Positions 27,186-35,650 of a DNA stretch of 64,000 nt are shown piece after piece. Numbering within the stretch: the stretch's first letter is position 1; every line of letters begins with the position of its first letter. Origin of the DNA: CALNYS01 sp942490855. GTDB taxonomy: Bacteria; Planctomycetota; Phycisphaerae; Phycisphaerales; UBA1924. Below the pieces are notes generated by a model. The model was given only the letters and a program-made list of their open reading frames with translations. It was not told the origin of the DNA and did no database searches. The position numbers and the translations under genes are program-made. Location: contig CALNYS010000001.1 of the NCBI GenBank assembly GCA_942490855.1, positions 1-64,000 of the forward strand, read 5' to 3'.

Positions 27186-28627
27186 TCCAGTCGGCCAGCG
27201 CCATCCCGACGCCGGCCGCAGAGGCGAACGCTCCAGACGACCCGCCCCACGAGCGACGTCTGTGGGGTCTCTCGCCCACCGAGCTCCACGACCGGCGCTG
27301 GGCGTCGCTCGCGGTGGAGGTGGTGCGCCCCGGGCAACAGGCCCCCGTGACCGCCAGCGGTCCCGCGCTGTATCTGCTGCTCGATCCCGATGCGATGACC
27401 CTCTTCGAGCTCGCCCCCATCACGCGACGGATGGCGTGGCTCAAGCCGCTCCTCATGCGCGTGCGCCTGCGCGACCGCGGCGGGGCGCGCTACGTCGAGC
27501 GTGTTGAATCAGACAGCGACGGCGTGTTCCGCGCCGTCACGCGCCGCTACGGGCGCGGTTCGTCCCGCGCGACCCGAGCCGTCCTCACCCCCAGCGCCCG
27601 CCTGGCCCGCAAGTGGGCCTCGGCGAGCGACGCCCGCGACGCCTGGCGGGCCGTGAGCGAGGGCGTCGGGGAAGACCGCCTCGCCGTGTGGCGCAGCCCG
27701 GCGTCGGTCTACGACGCGGGCGACGCCGCGGACGCGGAAGAATGCCTCGCCGAGCTCCAGAGCGACTGGCGGGAGCCCGACGCGGCGCTCGACGGGGTCT
27801 ACGAGTTCCAGCCCGGCGTGTGGCTGCACGAGACGGTCGTGACGCACTCCGGCGTGCGCTTTGTCGCCCCGGCGTGGGTGGGGGCCGGCGCCCACGTGCC
27901 GGCGAACGCGCTGGTGATCGGGCCGTGCACGATCCCCGACGATCCGCGCGTGCAGGTGACGCCCTCGGCGCCCGCGTGGGAAGACATCGAACGCGACAGC
28001 CGACTCGTGCGCCGACGCCAGACGCACGTGCGCCGCCGGCGCGTGGGCAAACGACTCTTCGACATCGCGTTCAGCCTCGCGGTGCTGATCGGGACGCTCC
28101 CGCTGTACCCGCTGGTGGCGGCCATCATCCTTATCGAGGACGGGTGGCCCGTCTTCTTCGCGCACCAGCGCCAGACGCTCCGCGGTCGCAACTTCCCGTG
28201 CCTGAAATTCCGCACGATGCGCAAGGACGCGGAACATCTCAAAGAACAGCTCGCGGCGGAGAACCAGGCCGACGGCCCGCAGTTCTTCATGGAAAACGAC
28301 CCGCGGTTATTGCGCTGCGGGAAACTGCTGCGCAAAACGCAGATCGACGAGCTCCCGCAGTTCATCAACGTGCTGCTGGGGCACATGTCGGTCGTGGGCC
28401 CGCGCCCGAGCCCCGACAAAGAAAACCAGTACTGCCCGGCGTGGCGCGAGGCGCGCCTGAGCGTGCGCCCGGGCGTGACGGGGCTCTGGCAGGTGCGGCG
28501 CACGCGCGAGCCCGAGACAGATTTTCAGGAATGGATCCGGTACGACCTCGAATACGTGCGTCGGCAAAGCTACCGTCTGGATCTGTGGATCATCGTGCAG
28601 ACAGTGTTGCGGATGGTGAAAGGATGA
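27182..28627 (+). CDS. Undecaprenyl-phosphate sugar-1-phosphate transferase (WbaP/WcaJ family C-terminal domain)
   Basis: A 481-residue protein. The C-terminal 195 residues are a bacterial sugar transferase domain: KRLFDIAFSLAVLIGTLPLYP (re-entrant membrane helix), FAHQRQTLRGRNFPCLKFRTM, LLRKTQIDELPQFINVL, MSVVGPRPSPDKE, and RPGVTGLWQVRRTRE. This enzyme starts repeat-unit synthesis by placing the first sugar phosphate on undecaprenyl phosphate. The N-terminal 280 residues are not the usual multi-helix WbaP region. They contain no strong membrane helices, and around 201-260 they look like a short beta-helix (GVWLHETVVTHSGVRFVAP), a layout also seen in other planctomycete loci. Start GTG 27182 overlaps the Wzc-like stop. 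Confidence 0.88.
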   Translation: MIQSASAIPTPAAEANAPDDPPHERRLWGLSPTELHDRRWASLAVEVVRPGQQAPVTASGPALYLLLDPDAMTLFELAPITRRMAWLKPLLMRVRLRDRGGARYVERVESDSDGVFRAVTRRYGRGSSRATRAVLTPSARLARKWASASDARDAWRAVSEGVGEDRLAVWRSPASVYDAGDAADAEECLAELQSDWREPDAALDGVYEFQPGVWLHETVVTHSGVRFVAPAWVGAGAHVPANALVIGPCTIPDDPRVQVTPSAPAWEDIERDSRLVRRRQTHVRRRRVGKRLFDIAFSLAVLIGTLPLYPLVAAIILIEDGWPVFFAHQRQTLRGRNFPCLKFRTMRKDAEHLKEQLAAENQADGPQFFMENDPRLLRCGKLLRKTQIDELPQFINVLLGHMSVVGPRPSPDKENQYCPAWREARLSVRPGVTGLWQVRRTREPETDFQEWIRYDLEYVRRQSYRLDLWIIVQTVLRMVKG

Positions 28628-28636
28628 AGCTCCCTC

Positions 28637-31600
28637 ATGGCAGTTAGCAAACGCGCGCGCAAGCGGATCGTATTCCTCCTCGTGGTGGCCGTTGCGGCGG
28701 CCGCCGTGATCGCGGGCGCGCTGCAGTGGCGCCAGGCAAGCCGCGCGGCGAAGGTCACCGAGGCCCGGGATCGCGGGCTGGAGCTCTACCGCGAGGGCGA
28801 GTGGGCCGCCGCGATGCAGCAGCTCTCGTTCGCCGCGACGTCGCTGCGCCGTGACAGCGAGATCCTGACCGCGCTCGCCGACTGCCGCCGACGCAACCCG
28901 CTCGAGAGCGGGCGCCACATCCCCAGCGCCATCGGGTACGCCCAGCAGGCGCTGGTCGCCGACCCGGACAACGCCGAGGCGATGGGCGTGCTCATCGATC
29001 TCTACCAGCAGACCGGGCAGATCACCGAGCTGATCGACATGGCCGGGCGTCTGCTCGCGCTCGACGCGCGCCACCACGAGGCGCTGTGGGCCCGGGCGAG
29101 CGGGCTGATCATCCTCGGTCGCAACGGCGATCTCGAGGCGGTTGACGCCCTGGTCGAGGCGTACCCCGACGACGTGCGCGGGCACGCCCTGCGGGTCCAG
29201 CACATGCTGAGCGTGGGCGCGGGGGCCGACGCCGTGCGCGCCTACGCCGACGCCGAGGCCGCGCTGCGACCGACGAGCGCCGAGTTTCTCCTTCTCCAGG
29301 CCGAAGCCCGTGTGCGCACGAGCTCGCCCAGCGACACGCTCGACGACCTCCGTCTGAGCCCGGAACGAGCCGAGGCGCTGGAGGTCAGCGACCCGGCGTC
29401 GCTGGGACGCGTCGTGCAGCTGCTCGACCTCGTCGGGCAGAGCGACGTCGCCGACGACTTGCTCTCGCGCGAGCTCAGCGGCGGCGTGGGCGGCGACGCG
29501 GTGGCGATCGCGGTCGAGCGCGACTGGAAAGCCGGGCGGGTCGAGCAGGCCCGCGAGCGCGCACGCGCCGCGCTCGACGACGCGGGCGAGGCGCAGTCGG
29601 CCCTGCTGGGCTGGACCGTGCTGCTCGCGGCTGATGACGAACCGCGGGGCGCCGACCACCCCGGGTACCAGGAGCTGCGCCTGCGCAACGGAGGCGACGC
29701 GCGCTTCTGGGTACACCTGATCGACGGGCGCGAGGCGCTCGAGAAGGGCGAGTGGGGCAGCGCCCGCTCGAGCCTGATGACGGCGATCCAGTCGCCGGCC
29801 GCACGCACGAGCGGGCTGGCGCCGCTGGACATCGCGGAATACCTGCTCGGTCGCTCCGAGCTCGCCCTGGGCGCGTGGCGCGAGGCCGCGGCACGCTGGG
29901 ACCGGGTCGCGTCGCGCAACCCGAGCTGGGTGAGCGTGCGTCTCGAACTCGCCGCGTTGGCGCTCGAGAACGGGCTCAACCGCGAGGCATTCGATCACGC
30001 CGGGCGCATCCTCGCGACGCAGCCGGGCAACTACGGCGCCGGCAAGGCCGCGGCTCGCGCGATGGTCGCGATGCTCGAATCGGGCGAGGTGGACGTGGAC
30101 GCGTCCGACGAAACGGTGTCGCTCATGCAGGAGCTGCGCCAGGCGGTCGGGGATGAGAACACCGACGAGCTGGCCCAGATCCTTGCCCTCTCGGCGCGCA
30201 CGCGCCTGGTCCGCGGGGAAATCGACCTCGCTCAGCGCGCGGTCGATCAGCTCGCCGAGCTCGACGCCAGCCCGCCGGCGACCGACCTGCTCCCGCTGCT
30301 CGAGCGGGGCGAGAGCGCCGGGCTGTCGTCGCTCGATCGCCTGGCGACGGCCGGCGCGTCGGTCAGCGACTCGCGCACGGCGGCCGCGATCGCGACCCGC
30401 GGCGCGCGCCGGCTCGCGGCGCTCGGTCGGATGGACGAGGCCCGCCGCCAGTTCACCGACGCGATCGCTCGGGCCGAGGGCGCCGACAAGATCGAATACC
30501 GGCGGGCGTACGCGCTCTGGCTCGATGGTCGCGGCGAGCGCGAGGGGCTCGAGCGTCTCCTGGCGCTCGCGGAGGAGAACCCCCGTTCGGCGCGGGCGCA
30601 GATCGACCTGCTGAACTCGCAGGGCGCGTGGCTTGAGGCGGACGTCGCCGACCCCGCGATCGCGGCGCTGCGGGAGGTGGGGGGAGAGCCCTCGATCGCG
30701 TGGCGCATCTATGAGGCCCGCCGGCTGCTGACGTTCGAGCCTTCCGAGGCGAACGCCGCGCGGGCGGTCGAGCTGCTCGGGCCCGGGCTGCGGGCCGGGT
30801 CGCCGGACGCCGCGGCGCTCGCGCTCGCGGGCGAGGCGATGGTCTCGCTTGGCGACCACTCGGCCGCCGTTGACTACTTCGGGCGCGCGCTCGACGCGGC
30901 CCCGCGCCGCGTGGGCCTGTACCCGCGTCTGATCTCGATGCTCCTGGGCGACGGGCGAATCGACCTCGCCCGGGCGCGCCAGACTGAATTCGTGCGTCTG
31001 ACCGGCGTCGAGGGCCCCATGCTCCGCCGCCGGGCCGAGCTGTCCGAGGCGCTGGGCATGTGGGAAGAAGCGATCGTCGATCGCCGGGCCATCGCCTCGA
31101 TGAGCGGCGCGCGATCGATCGACCGCGCCCGCCTGGGCGCCGCCCTGGCGCGTGACCAGGAGCTCGAAGAAGCCGACCTGATCTTCGGGCGCCTGCTCGA
31201 GACAGCGCTCGACGACGCGCAGGCGCTGGCGCTGACGGCCGACTATCTGACCGCACGCGGGCGCACCGACGAGGCGATCGCGATGATCGAGAACGCGGAG
31301 GTCCCCGACGGGGTCCGCGACCGGTTGGGCTCGGCGCTGCTCGCCGAGCAGGGGCGCACCGACGAGGCAATCGCCCGGCTGGAGCGCGCGGCCGCGTCGC
31401 ACCCGAGCGCTGATATTTATGCCGACCTCGCTCGGTTGTACCTGAGCACGGGCGACGCGCGGAGCGCGGTGGAAGCGATCGACGCCGGGCTAGCTCTTGC
31501 CCCCGATTCGTCGGACCTCGCGGCGCTGAGCGCTTCGGCGCGCATGCGTGCGGGCGATACGGGTGTCTCGGACGCGCTGGCCGAGCTCGCGGCCGCGGCC

Positions 31601-32875
31601 GGCGACGGCGAGCTGGCGCCCGGGATGAGCGAGATCATCGAGGCGACCCGCCAGGTGACCGAGGACAAGGACCTCGCGGCGTACATCAAGAAGCTCGAGG
31701 ACATCGCGGCGCGCACGCCGGCGTCGCTCCTGATGAGCCGACTGCTGGCCAACGCGCACATGCAGGCCGGGAACGTTGAGAATGCCATCACCGTCGCGTC
31801 CAACGCGGCGCGGGTGTTCTCGTCGAGTCCGGACGCGGCGAAGCTCGCGGCGGAGATCCTCACGCAGGCCGGGCGTCTCACGGAGGCGACCGGGATGGCG
31901 CAGCGCTGGCTCGACCAGGCGGCGGGGCGCCCGAACGATCAGTTCGCGGCCCGCGACGCGCTGTCGCAGCTGGCGATGGCCCAGGGCGAGGCGGCGCGTG
32001 CAGCGTCGTTCCTCGACCCGGTGAAGGACCGCATCGTGGCCGAGGCCGAGCGGGCGCCGCAGCGGTTTGACACGTACGCGAGGGCGCTCGCGGGCGCCGG
32101 TCGCGCCGCCGAGGCGCGGGCGCTCTTTGCGGGGCGTCTCGACGACGGCAACGACATGTGGTTCCGCCTGTTCACGAGCGCCGCGGTCTCGCTGCACGCG
32201 AACCCCGAAGCGTCGCGCGAGTGGCTGGAAGAGGCCGAGAGCCTCGTCCTCACCCACCCCGCGCTGCTGGTGCACGCGGCGCAGGCGTGGTTCAACCTCG
32301 CCGGGCTGACGGGCGACCCCGACGACTTTGCGCGGGTGCTCGCGCTGCTCGAACCGCTGGAGGGCGTCGAGAGCACGCCCGGCGTGCTGCTCCTGGCGGT
32401 GAGCCTCGAGCAGGTGGGGCGTCTGGACGAGGCCGAGGAGCGGCTCCGTCAGGCCATCGCGAGCTTCCCGGGCGAGCCGGTGCCCCTGAACAACCTCGCG
32501 TACCTCCTGGTCCGGCGTGGGACGGCGAGCGAGGAGGCGGTCGGGTTCGCGGAAGAGGCGGTGGGCGCCGCACGCGACCGCGGGTACCCGCCCGAGCAGA
32601 TCGCCGGGTTCCTGCACACGCAGGGCAGCGCGCTGCGCGGGCTAGGACGTCTCGACGACGCCCAAGCGGTGCTCCGCGAGGGGCTGGCGCTCTCTGGCGG
32701 GCACAAGGACGTTCTGCTCGAGCTCGCGGAGCTGCTCTTTGAGGGCGGCGAGGCTCGCGAGGCGATCCGCGTCTTCGGGCGGATCAACTCCGACCTCGAC
32801 GCGATCGGCGCCGACGACGCGTTCCGCGAGCGGTACGAATCTCTCAAGACCCGCCTCTCGCGGGCCGACCCCTAA
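28637..32875 (+). CDS. Large TPR-repeat protein of the exopolysaccharide/exosortase locus
   Basis: A 1412-residue protein anchored by one N-terminal helix (about residues 9-28, IVFLLVVAVAAAAVIAGAL). The rest is a periplasmic superhelix of tetratricopeptide-like repeats, with many copies of the A-x3-G/A-x2-Y/A patterns (for example LARLYLSTGDARSAVEAID, and LNNLAYLLVRRG near the end). Proteins of this kind, such as PrsT, are common in PEP-CTERM/exosortase exopolysaccharide loci and may organise the export machinery. It follows the WbaP-like gene by 9 bases and precedes rmlA by 34. The number of repeats was not counted. Several long antisense frames across it are GC shadows. Confidence 0.85.
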   Translation: MAVSKRARKRIVFLLVVAVAAAAVIAGALQWRQASRAAKVTEARDRGLELYREGEWAAAMQQLSFAATSLRRDSEILTALADCRRRNPLESGRHIPSAIGYAQQALVADPDNAEAMGVLIDLYQQTGQITELIDMAGRLLALDARHHEALWARASGLIILGRNGDLEAVDALVEAYPDDVRGHALRVQHMLSVGAGADAVRAYADAEAALRPTSAEFLLLQAEARVRTSSPSDTLDDLRLSPERAEALEVSDPASLGRVVQLLDLVGQSDVADDLLSRELSGGVGGDAVAIAVERDWKAGRVEQARERARAALDDAGEAQSALLGWTVLLAADDEPRGADHPGYQELRLRNGGDARFWVHLIDGREALEKGEWGSARSSLMTAIQSPAARTSGLAPLDIAEYLLGRSELALGAWREAAARWDRVASRNPSWVSVRLELAALALENGLNREAFDHAGRILATQPGNYGAGKAAARAMVAMLESGEVDVDASDETVSLMQELRQAVGDENTDELAQILALSARTRLVRGEIDLAQRAVDQLAELDASPPATDLLPLLERGESAGLSSLDRLATAGASVSDSRTAAAIATRGARRLAALGRMDEARRQFTDAIARAEGADKIEYRRAYALWLDGRGEREGLERLLALAEENPRSARAQIDLLNSQGAWLEADVADPAIAALREVGGEPSIAWRIYEARRLLTFEPSEANAARAVELLGPGLRAGSPDAAALALAGEAMVSLGDHSAAVDYFGRALDAAPRRVGLYPRLISMLLGDGRIDLARARQTEFVRLTGVEGPMLRRRAELSEALGMWEEAIVDRRAIASMSGARSIDRARLGAALARDQELEEADLIFGRLLETALDDAQALALTADYLTARGRTDEAIAMIENAEVPDGVRDRLGSALLAEQGRTDEAIARLERAAASHPSADIYADLARLYLSTGDARSAVEAIDAGLALAPDSSDLAALSASARMRAGDTGVSDALAELAAAAGDGELAPGMSEIIEATRQVTEDKDLAAYIKKLEDIAARTPASLLMSRLLANAHMQAGNVENAITVASNAARVFSSSPDAAKLAAEILTQAGRLTEATGMAQRWLDQAAGRPNDQFAARDALSQLAMAQGEAARAASFLDPVKDRIVAEAERAPQRFDTYARALAGAGRAAEARALFAGRLDDGNDMWFRLFTSAAVSLHANPEASREWLEEAESLVLTHPALLVHAAQAWFNLAGLTGDPDDFARVLALLEPLEGVESTPGVLLLAVSLEQVGRLDEAEERLRQAIASFPGEPVPLNNLAYLLVRRGTASEEAVGFAEEAVGAARDRGYPPEQIAGFLHTQGSALRGLGRLDDAQAVLREGLALSGGHKDVLLELAELLFEGGEAREAIRVFGRINSDLDAIGADDAFRERYESLKTRLSRADP

Positions 32876-32909
32876 CCGGCCACGACACTTCTACCGATCG
32901 GAGCGACCC

Positions 32910-33659
32910 ATGAAAGGCGTCATCCTCGCCGGCGGGCTCGGCAGCCGCCTCCGCCCCTGCACCCTCGTCACCAACAAGCATCTGCTCCCGGTGTACGACA
33001 AGCCGATGGTCTACTACCCGATCCAGACGATGCTCGACGCGGGGATCGACGAGATCATGCTGGTGACCGGCGGCGAGCACGCGGGGGACTTCCTCAAGCT
33101 GCTCGGGAACGGGAAGTCCATCGGTGTGCGCGACTTGCACTACACCTACCAGGAGGGCGAGGGCGGGATCGCCGACGCGCTGAAGCTGGCTGAGGACTTC
33201 GCCGACGGCGGGAAGATCGTGGTCATCCTGGGCGACAACATCATCGAGATGAACATCAAGCGGGCGGTGGCGGACTTCTTCACGCAGCCGAGCGGCGCCA
33301 AGGTGCTGCTGAAGGAAGTCCACGACCCGCACCGCTTCGGCGTGGCCCGGCTCGAGGAGGGTCGGATCGTCGAGATCATCGAGAAGCCCAAGGACCCGCC
33401 TTCAAACCTGGCTGTGACGGGCATTTATATGTACGACCGCGACGTCTTCGACTTCGCGCGTGATCTCAAGCCGAGCTCGCGCGGGGAGCTGGAGATCACG
33501 GACGTCAACAACGCCTACCTGGAGCGCGGGGACCTGACCCACGAGACGCTCGAGGGGTGGTGGACGGACGCCGGGACCTTCGAGAGCCTGTACCGGGCGA
33601 CCAAGCTGGTGGGCGAGGGCGGGGCGAACAAGGTGGGGGCGAGCGCGGGGACCGTGTAG
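32910..33659 (+). CDS. rmlA: Glucose-1-phosphate thymidylyltransferase (short RmlA type)
   Basis: A 249-residue nucleotidyltransferase that makes dTDP-glucose from dTTP and glucose-1-phosphate, the first step to dTDP-rhamnose. GGLGSRLRP at residues 8-16 is the nucleotide-binding loop. NKHLLPVYDKPMVYYPIQ contains the catalytic Lys, VILGDNI binds metal, and EGWWTDAGTFESL is the RmlA C-terminal motif. It is shorter than the classical 290-residue form, as in many RmlA-like enzymes. ATG 32910 is preceded by GGAG. It closes the plus-strand polysaccharide series, 28 kb away from rfbB and rfbD. Confidence 0.9.
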   Translation: MKGVILAGGLGSRLRPCTLVTNKHLLPVYDKPMVYYPIQTMLDAGIDEIMLVTGGEHAGDFLKLLGNGKSIGVRDLHYTYQEGEGGIADALKLAEDFADGGKIVVILGDNIIEMNIKRAVADFFTQPSGAKVLLKEVHDPHRFGVARLEEGRIVEIIEKPKDPPSNLAVTGIYMYDRDVFDFARDLKPSSRGELEITDVNNAYLERGDLTHETLEGWWTDAGTFESLYRATKLVGEGGANKVGASAGTV

Positions 33660-33910
33660 GTCCCTGTCGTTACGGTAATTATTGCGCTTGTAAAATAGAG
33701 AATTTGCGATATTCCGCGCGCATACTCTTTGCGTATATCGGACGTTCCGGTAATATTGCGTCCTGCACAGCAGGATGGGCGAAGGGCAGCGGCCAGGTTG
33801 AAGTCATTTTCATCCTCACGCTGTTACAGGGTTCATCACCCATCTTGATAGTGCCAGGCGTGAGGGGCGTTCTTTATCTGGACGCGTCTGCACCGTGGAG
33901 GTCCTAGAGC
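33660..33910 (+). promoter_or_regulatory. AT-richer upstream region of the tandem sorting-signal genes
   Basis: A 251-base region clearly richer in A/T than its surroundings, between rmlA and the first sorting-signal protein. It contains an imperfect direct repeat, GTTACGGTAATTATTGCG at 33669-33686 and GTTCCGGTAATATTGCG at 33744-33760, 75 bases apart start to start, which could be regulator-binding sites. A ribosome site GGAGG at 33897-33901 serves GTG 33911. No terminator with a T-run was found after rmlA, so read-through is possible. Confidence 0.45.
33669..33760 (+). repeat. Pair of imperfect direct repeats upstream of the surface-protein genes
   Basis: Two copies of a GTTMCGGTAAT(T)ATTGCG motif at 33669-33686 and 33744-33760. 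They differ by one substitution and one inserted T. They lie in non-coding, AT-rich DNA, which makes an operator or activator site a reasonable guess. No other full copies were noticed in the window. Confidence 0.5.
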
Positions 33911-34630
33911 GTGTTGGAAAGCCGAGTTCATCCCGTCGTCGTGACCCTGCTGGCGGTCTTGCTGCCGGCGTTGGCGGCCCACGGCTCGTCCGAGCTCCAG
34001 TTCGACGTGAACTCGATCTCGACGCGGATCTCGGTCAACTCGACCGGGGACCCCTTCAGCGAGAACTTCACGGGCTCGCTCCGGCTCGGGCACGACAGCG
34101 ACTCTGTCCTCGCCGCGGTGCTGATCGACGGGGCCTACCAGGCCTTTGACAGCGCTCGCCACGACGGCACGGGGTGGGATCTGTCCCACTTCTCGGCCAA
34201 GATCAACATCGAGAACGGCACGGTGGTGGGGGGCTACCTCTACCTGGAAGTCGAGCAGTTCTCGGGCGGGAGCCCTGACGGTCTGACGAACTCCTACACG
34301 GCGGACATCGTTGATGGCGCCGGGCGGGTGAATCACCAGGCCGGTCAGGGGTACACGATTGACGGGCTGACGATCAACGGGATGTTCTCGGACGCGACGT
34401 TCGCGGGCATCGATATTGGGCGTTGGTTCGGCCTGCAGCCGCTGATCGGCAGCTTCCTGAACTTCAGCTTCGACCCGGGCGATAACCCGTTCGGGACGGA
34501 CGAAAACTCTCACATCGATATCTTCGTCACCGTTCCGCTCCCCACGTCCGTTTTTCTCGGGCTGGCGGGTGTAACGATTTTACCATTCCTGAGGCCTCGG
34601 CGCTTGGCCGACGTAGTTCAAGGTGTATAA
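33911..34630 (+). CDS. Secreted paralogue 1 of the tandem VPxP-CTERM family
   Basis: A 239-residue exported protein. Residues 1-26 form a signal peptide ending ALAAHGS. The body contains the family marks LQFDVNSIST, AAVLIDG, HQAGQGYTIDGLTINGMF, TFAGIDI, GSFLNFSF and HIDIFVT. The C-terminus is VPLPTSVF, a hydrophobic helix, then RPRR, which is the layout of an exosortase sorting signal of the VPLPA/PEP-CTERM kind. It starts at GTG 33911 after GGAGG. It is the most divergent at its N-terminus and the first of four tandem copies (33911, 34665, 35651, 36485). A structural or matrix role is inferred; there is no enzyme motif. Confidence 0.75.
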   Translation: MLESRVHPVVVTLLAVLLPALAAHGSSELQFDVNSISTRISVNSTGDPFSENFTGSLRLGHDSDSVLAAVLIDGAYQAFDSARHDGTGWDLSHFSAKINIENGTVVGGYLYLEVEQFSGGSPDGLTNSYTADIVDGAGRVNHQAGQGYTIDGLTINGMFSDATFAGIDIGRWFGLQPLIGSFLNFSFDPGDNPFGTDENSHIDIFVTVPLPTSVFLGLAGVTILPFLRPRRLADVVQGV

Positions 34631-34664
34631 TCACCTTACACATACCCTGAGAGGGAGAGACCCC

Positions 34665-35378
34665 ATGTTCGCACACGGGAGATTGCTCGGCGCGGCAGTT
34701 ATTGCGTCCACAGCAAGCGCAGCGCTTGCTGCAAACGAATTGCAGATCGACGTGAACTCGCTCACGACGCAGGTCATGGCGGGCGCCGACAGCGGCACGC
34801 CCGATATGTACAACGCTGACAGCGGCCTGTTCGGCGGCGGCGTGTCCCGCGGTGCTGCGTTCGGCACGACCTTCACGGGCTCGATCGCGATGTTCGACGA
34901 CGCCACCAGCGTGCTCGCCGGCGTTCTGATCGACGGCTCCAACGCTCACCCCGTCGGCACGCTCGCCAACTTCACCGGCCAGATCGACTTCGTCAACGGC
35001 GGGGTCGCCGGCGGCTTCATCCAGGTCGACGTCCTGGAGTCCGACGCGGTCACGGTGAACACCTACTCCGCCCAGATTCTCGGCGGCAACGGCGCGATCA
35101 CGACGCAGGCCGGCCAGGGCTTCAAGATCGACGGCCTGACCTTCATGGGCATGTTCTCGAGCAACACCTTCGCGGGCGTTGACGTGACCCAGTGGGACAA
35201 CTCCGAGCCCCTGAGCGGCTCGTTCCTGCAGTTCAAGTTCAACCCGAACGCGTCCGGCACGGACACCGACTCGGACATCGACATCTTCGTCGTGGTCCCC
35301 ATGCCCACGGCCCCGGCCCTGGCTGGCGTCGGCCTCTTCGGGGTGTTCGCCACCACGCGTCGGCGTCGCCTCGCGTAA
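34665..35378 (+). CDS. Secreted paralogue 2 of the tandem VPxP-CTERM family
   Basis: A 237-residue exported protein. The signal peptide ends ASAALAAN, and mature ELQIDVNSLTTQ follows. An insert rich in Gly/Ser (MYNADSGLFGGGVSRG) is unique to this copy. The shared core is LAGVLIDGS, TQAGQGFKIDGLTFMGMF, TFAGVDV, GSFLQFKFNP and DIDIFVV. The C-terminus has VPMPTAPA, a hydrophobic stretch, then TTRRRRLA. ATG 34665 is chosen over 34623 because GAGAGGGAGA precedes it and the signal peptide then begins properly. The gene is followed by a clear terminator at 35409. Base composition suggests strong expression (even codon choice, e.g. AAC, GGC, ATC). Confidence 0.8.
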   Translation: MFAHGRLLGAAVIASTASAALAANELQIDVNSLTTQVMAGADSGTPDMYNADSGLFGGGVSRGAAFGTTFTGSIAMFDDATSVLAGVLIDGSNAHPVGTLANFTGQIDFVNGGVAGGFIQVDVLESDAVTVNTYSAQILGGNGAITTQAGQGFKIDGLTFMGMFSSNTFAGVDVTQWDNSEPLSGSFLQFKFNPNASGTDTDSDIDIFVVVPMPTAPALAGVGLFGVFATTRRRRLA

Positions 35379-35408
35379 GAGCTCCTGAGCTCAACCGAAC
35401 GTTTTCTC

Positions 35409-35434
35409 AAACCGGCCCTGGGGCCGGTTTTTTT
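35409..35434 (+). terminator. Rho-independent terminator after paralogue 2
   Basis: A perfect 9-base stem AAACCGGCC (35409-35417) and GGCCGGTTT (35422-35430), loop CTGG, running into a T-tract to 35434. It ends the transcript carrying paralogues 1 and 2 and separates them from paralogue 3. Confidence 0.85.
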
Positions 35435-35650
35435 GCGCGCCTGTCTGTGCGGGGCGGGTGGTGCGTTATCGGCCCGAATTGTCGCGTAAGCTCTTGAAAA
35501 ATATGACATTTACCACGATTTGCCGCTGGCGTGTCCGCCGCGCGGTCATATCTTAAACAGTGATAGCAAACCGGCTTACGGAGGGGTGTGTGATCCCCCT
35601 CCCGCAGCCGCACCTCCCGCATACGGGAATCCACAGAGGAGAGACGAGAG
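35435..35650 (+). promoter_or_regulatory. Promoter region of paralogue 3
   Basis: A 216-base non-coding stretch between a terminator and ATG 35651, so a promoter is required here. It holds an AT-rich patch (CTCTTGAAAAATATGACATT, near 35490-35509) and a GAGGAGAGACGAGAG ribosome site just before the start. Promoter elements were not assigned. Confidence 0.45.

Noticed and set aside
28307..31402. A 1031-codon minus-strand frame opposite the TPR protein
   Set aside because: Same antisense GC-shadow effect; no family similarity and it would cross the WbaP gene.
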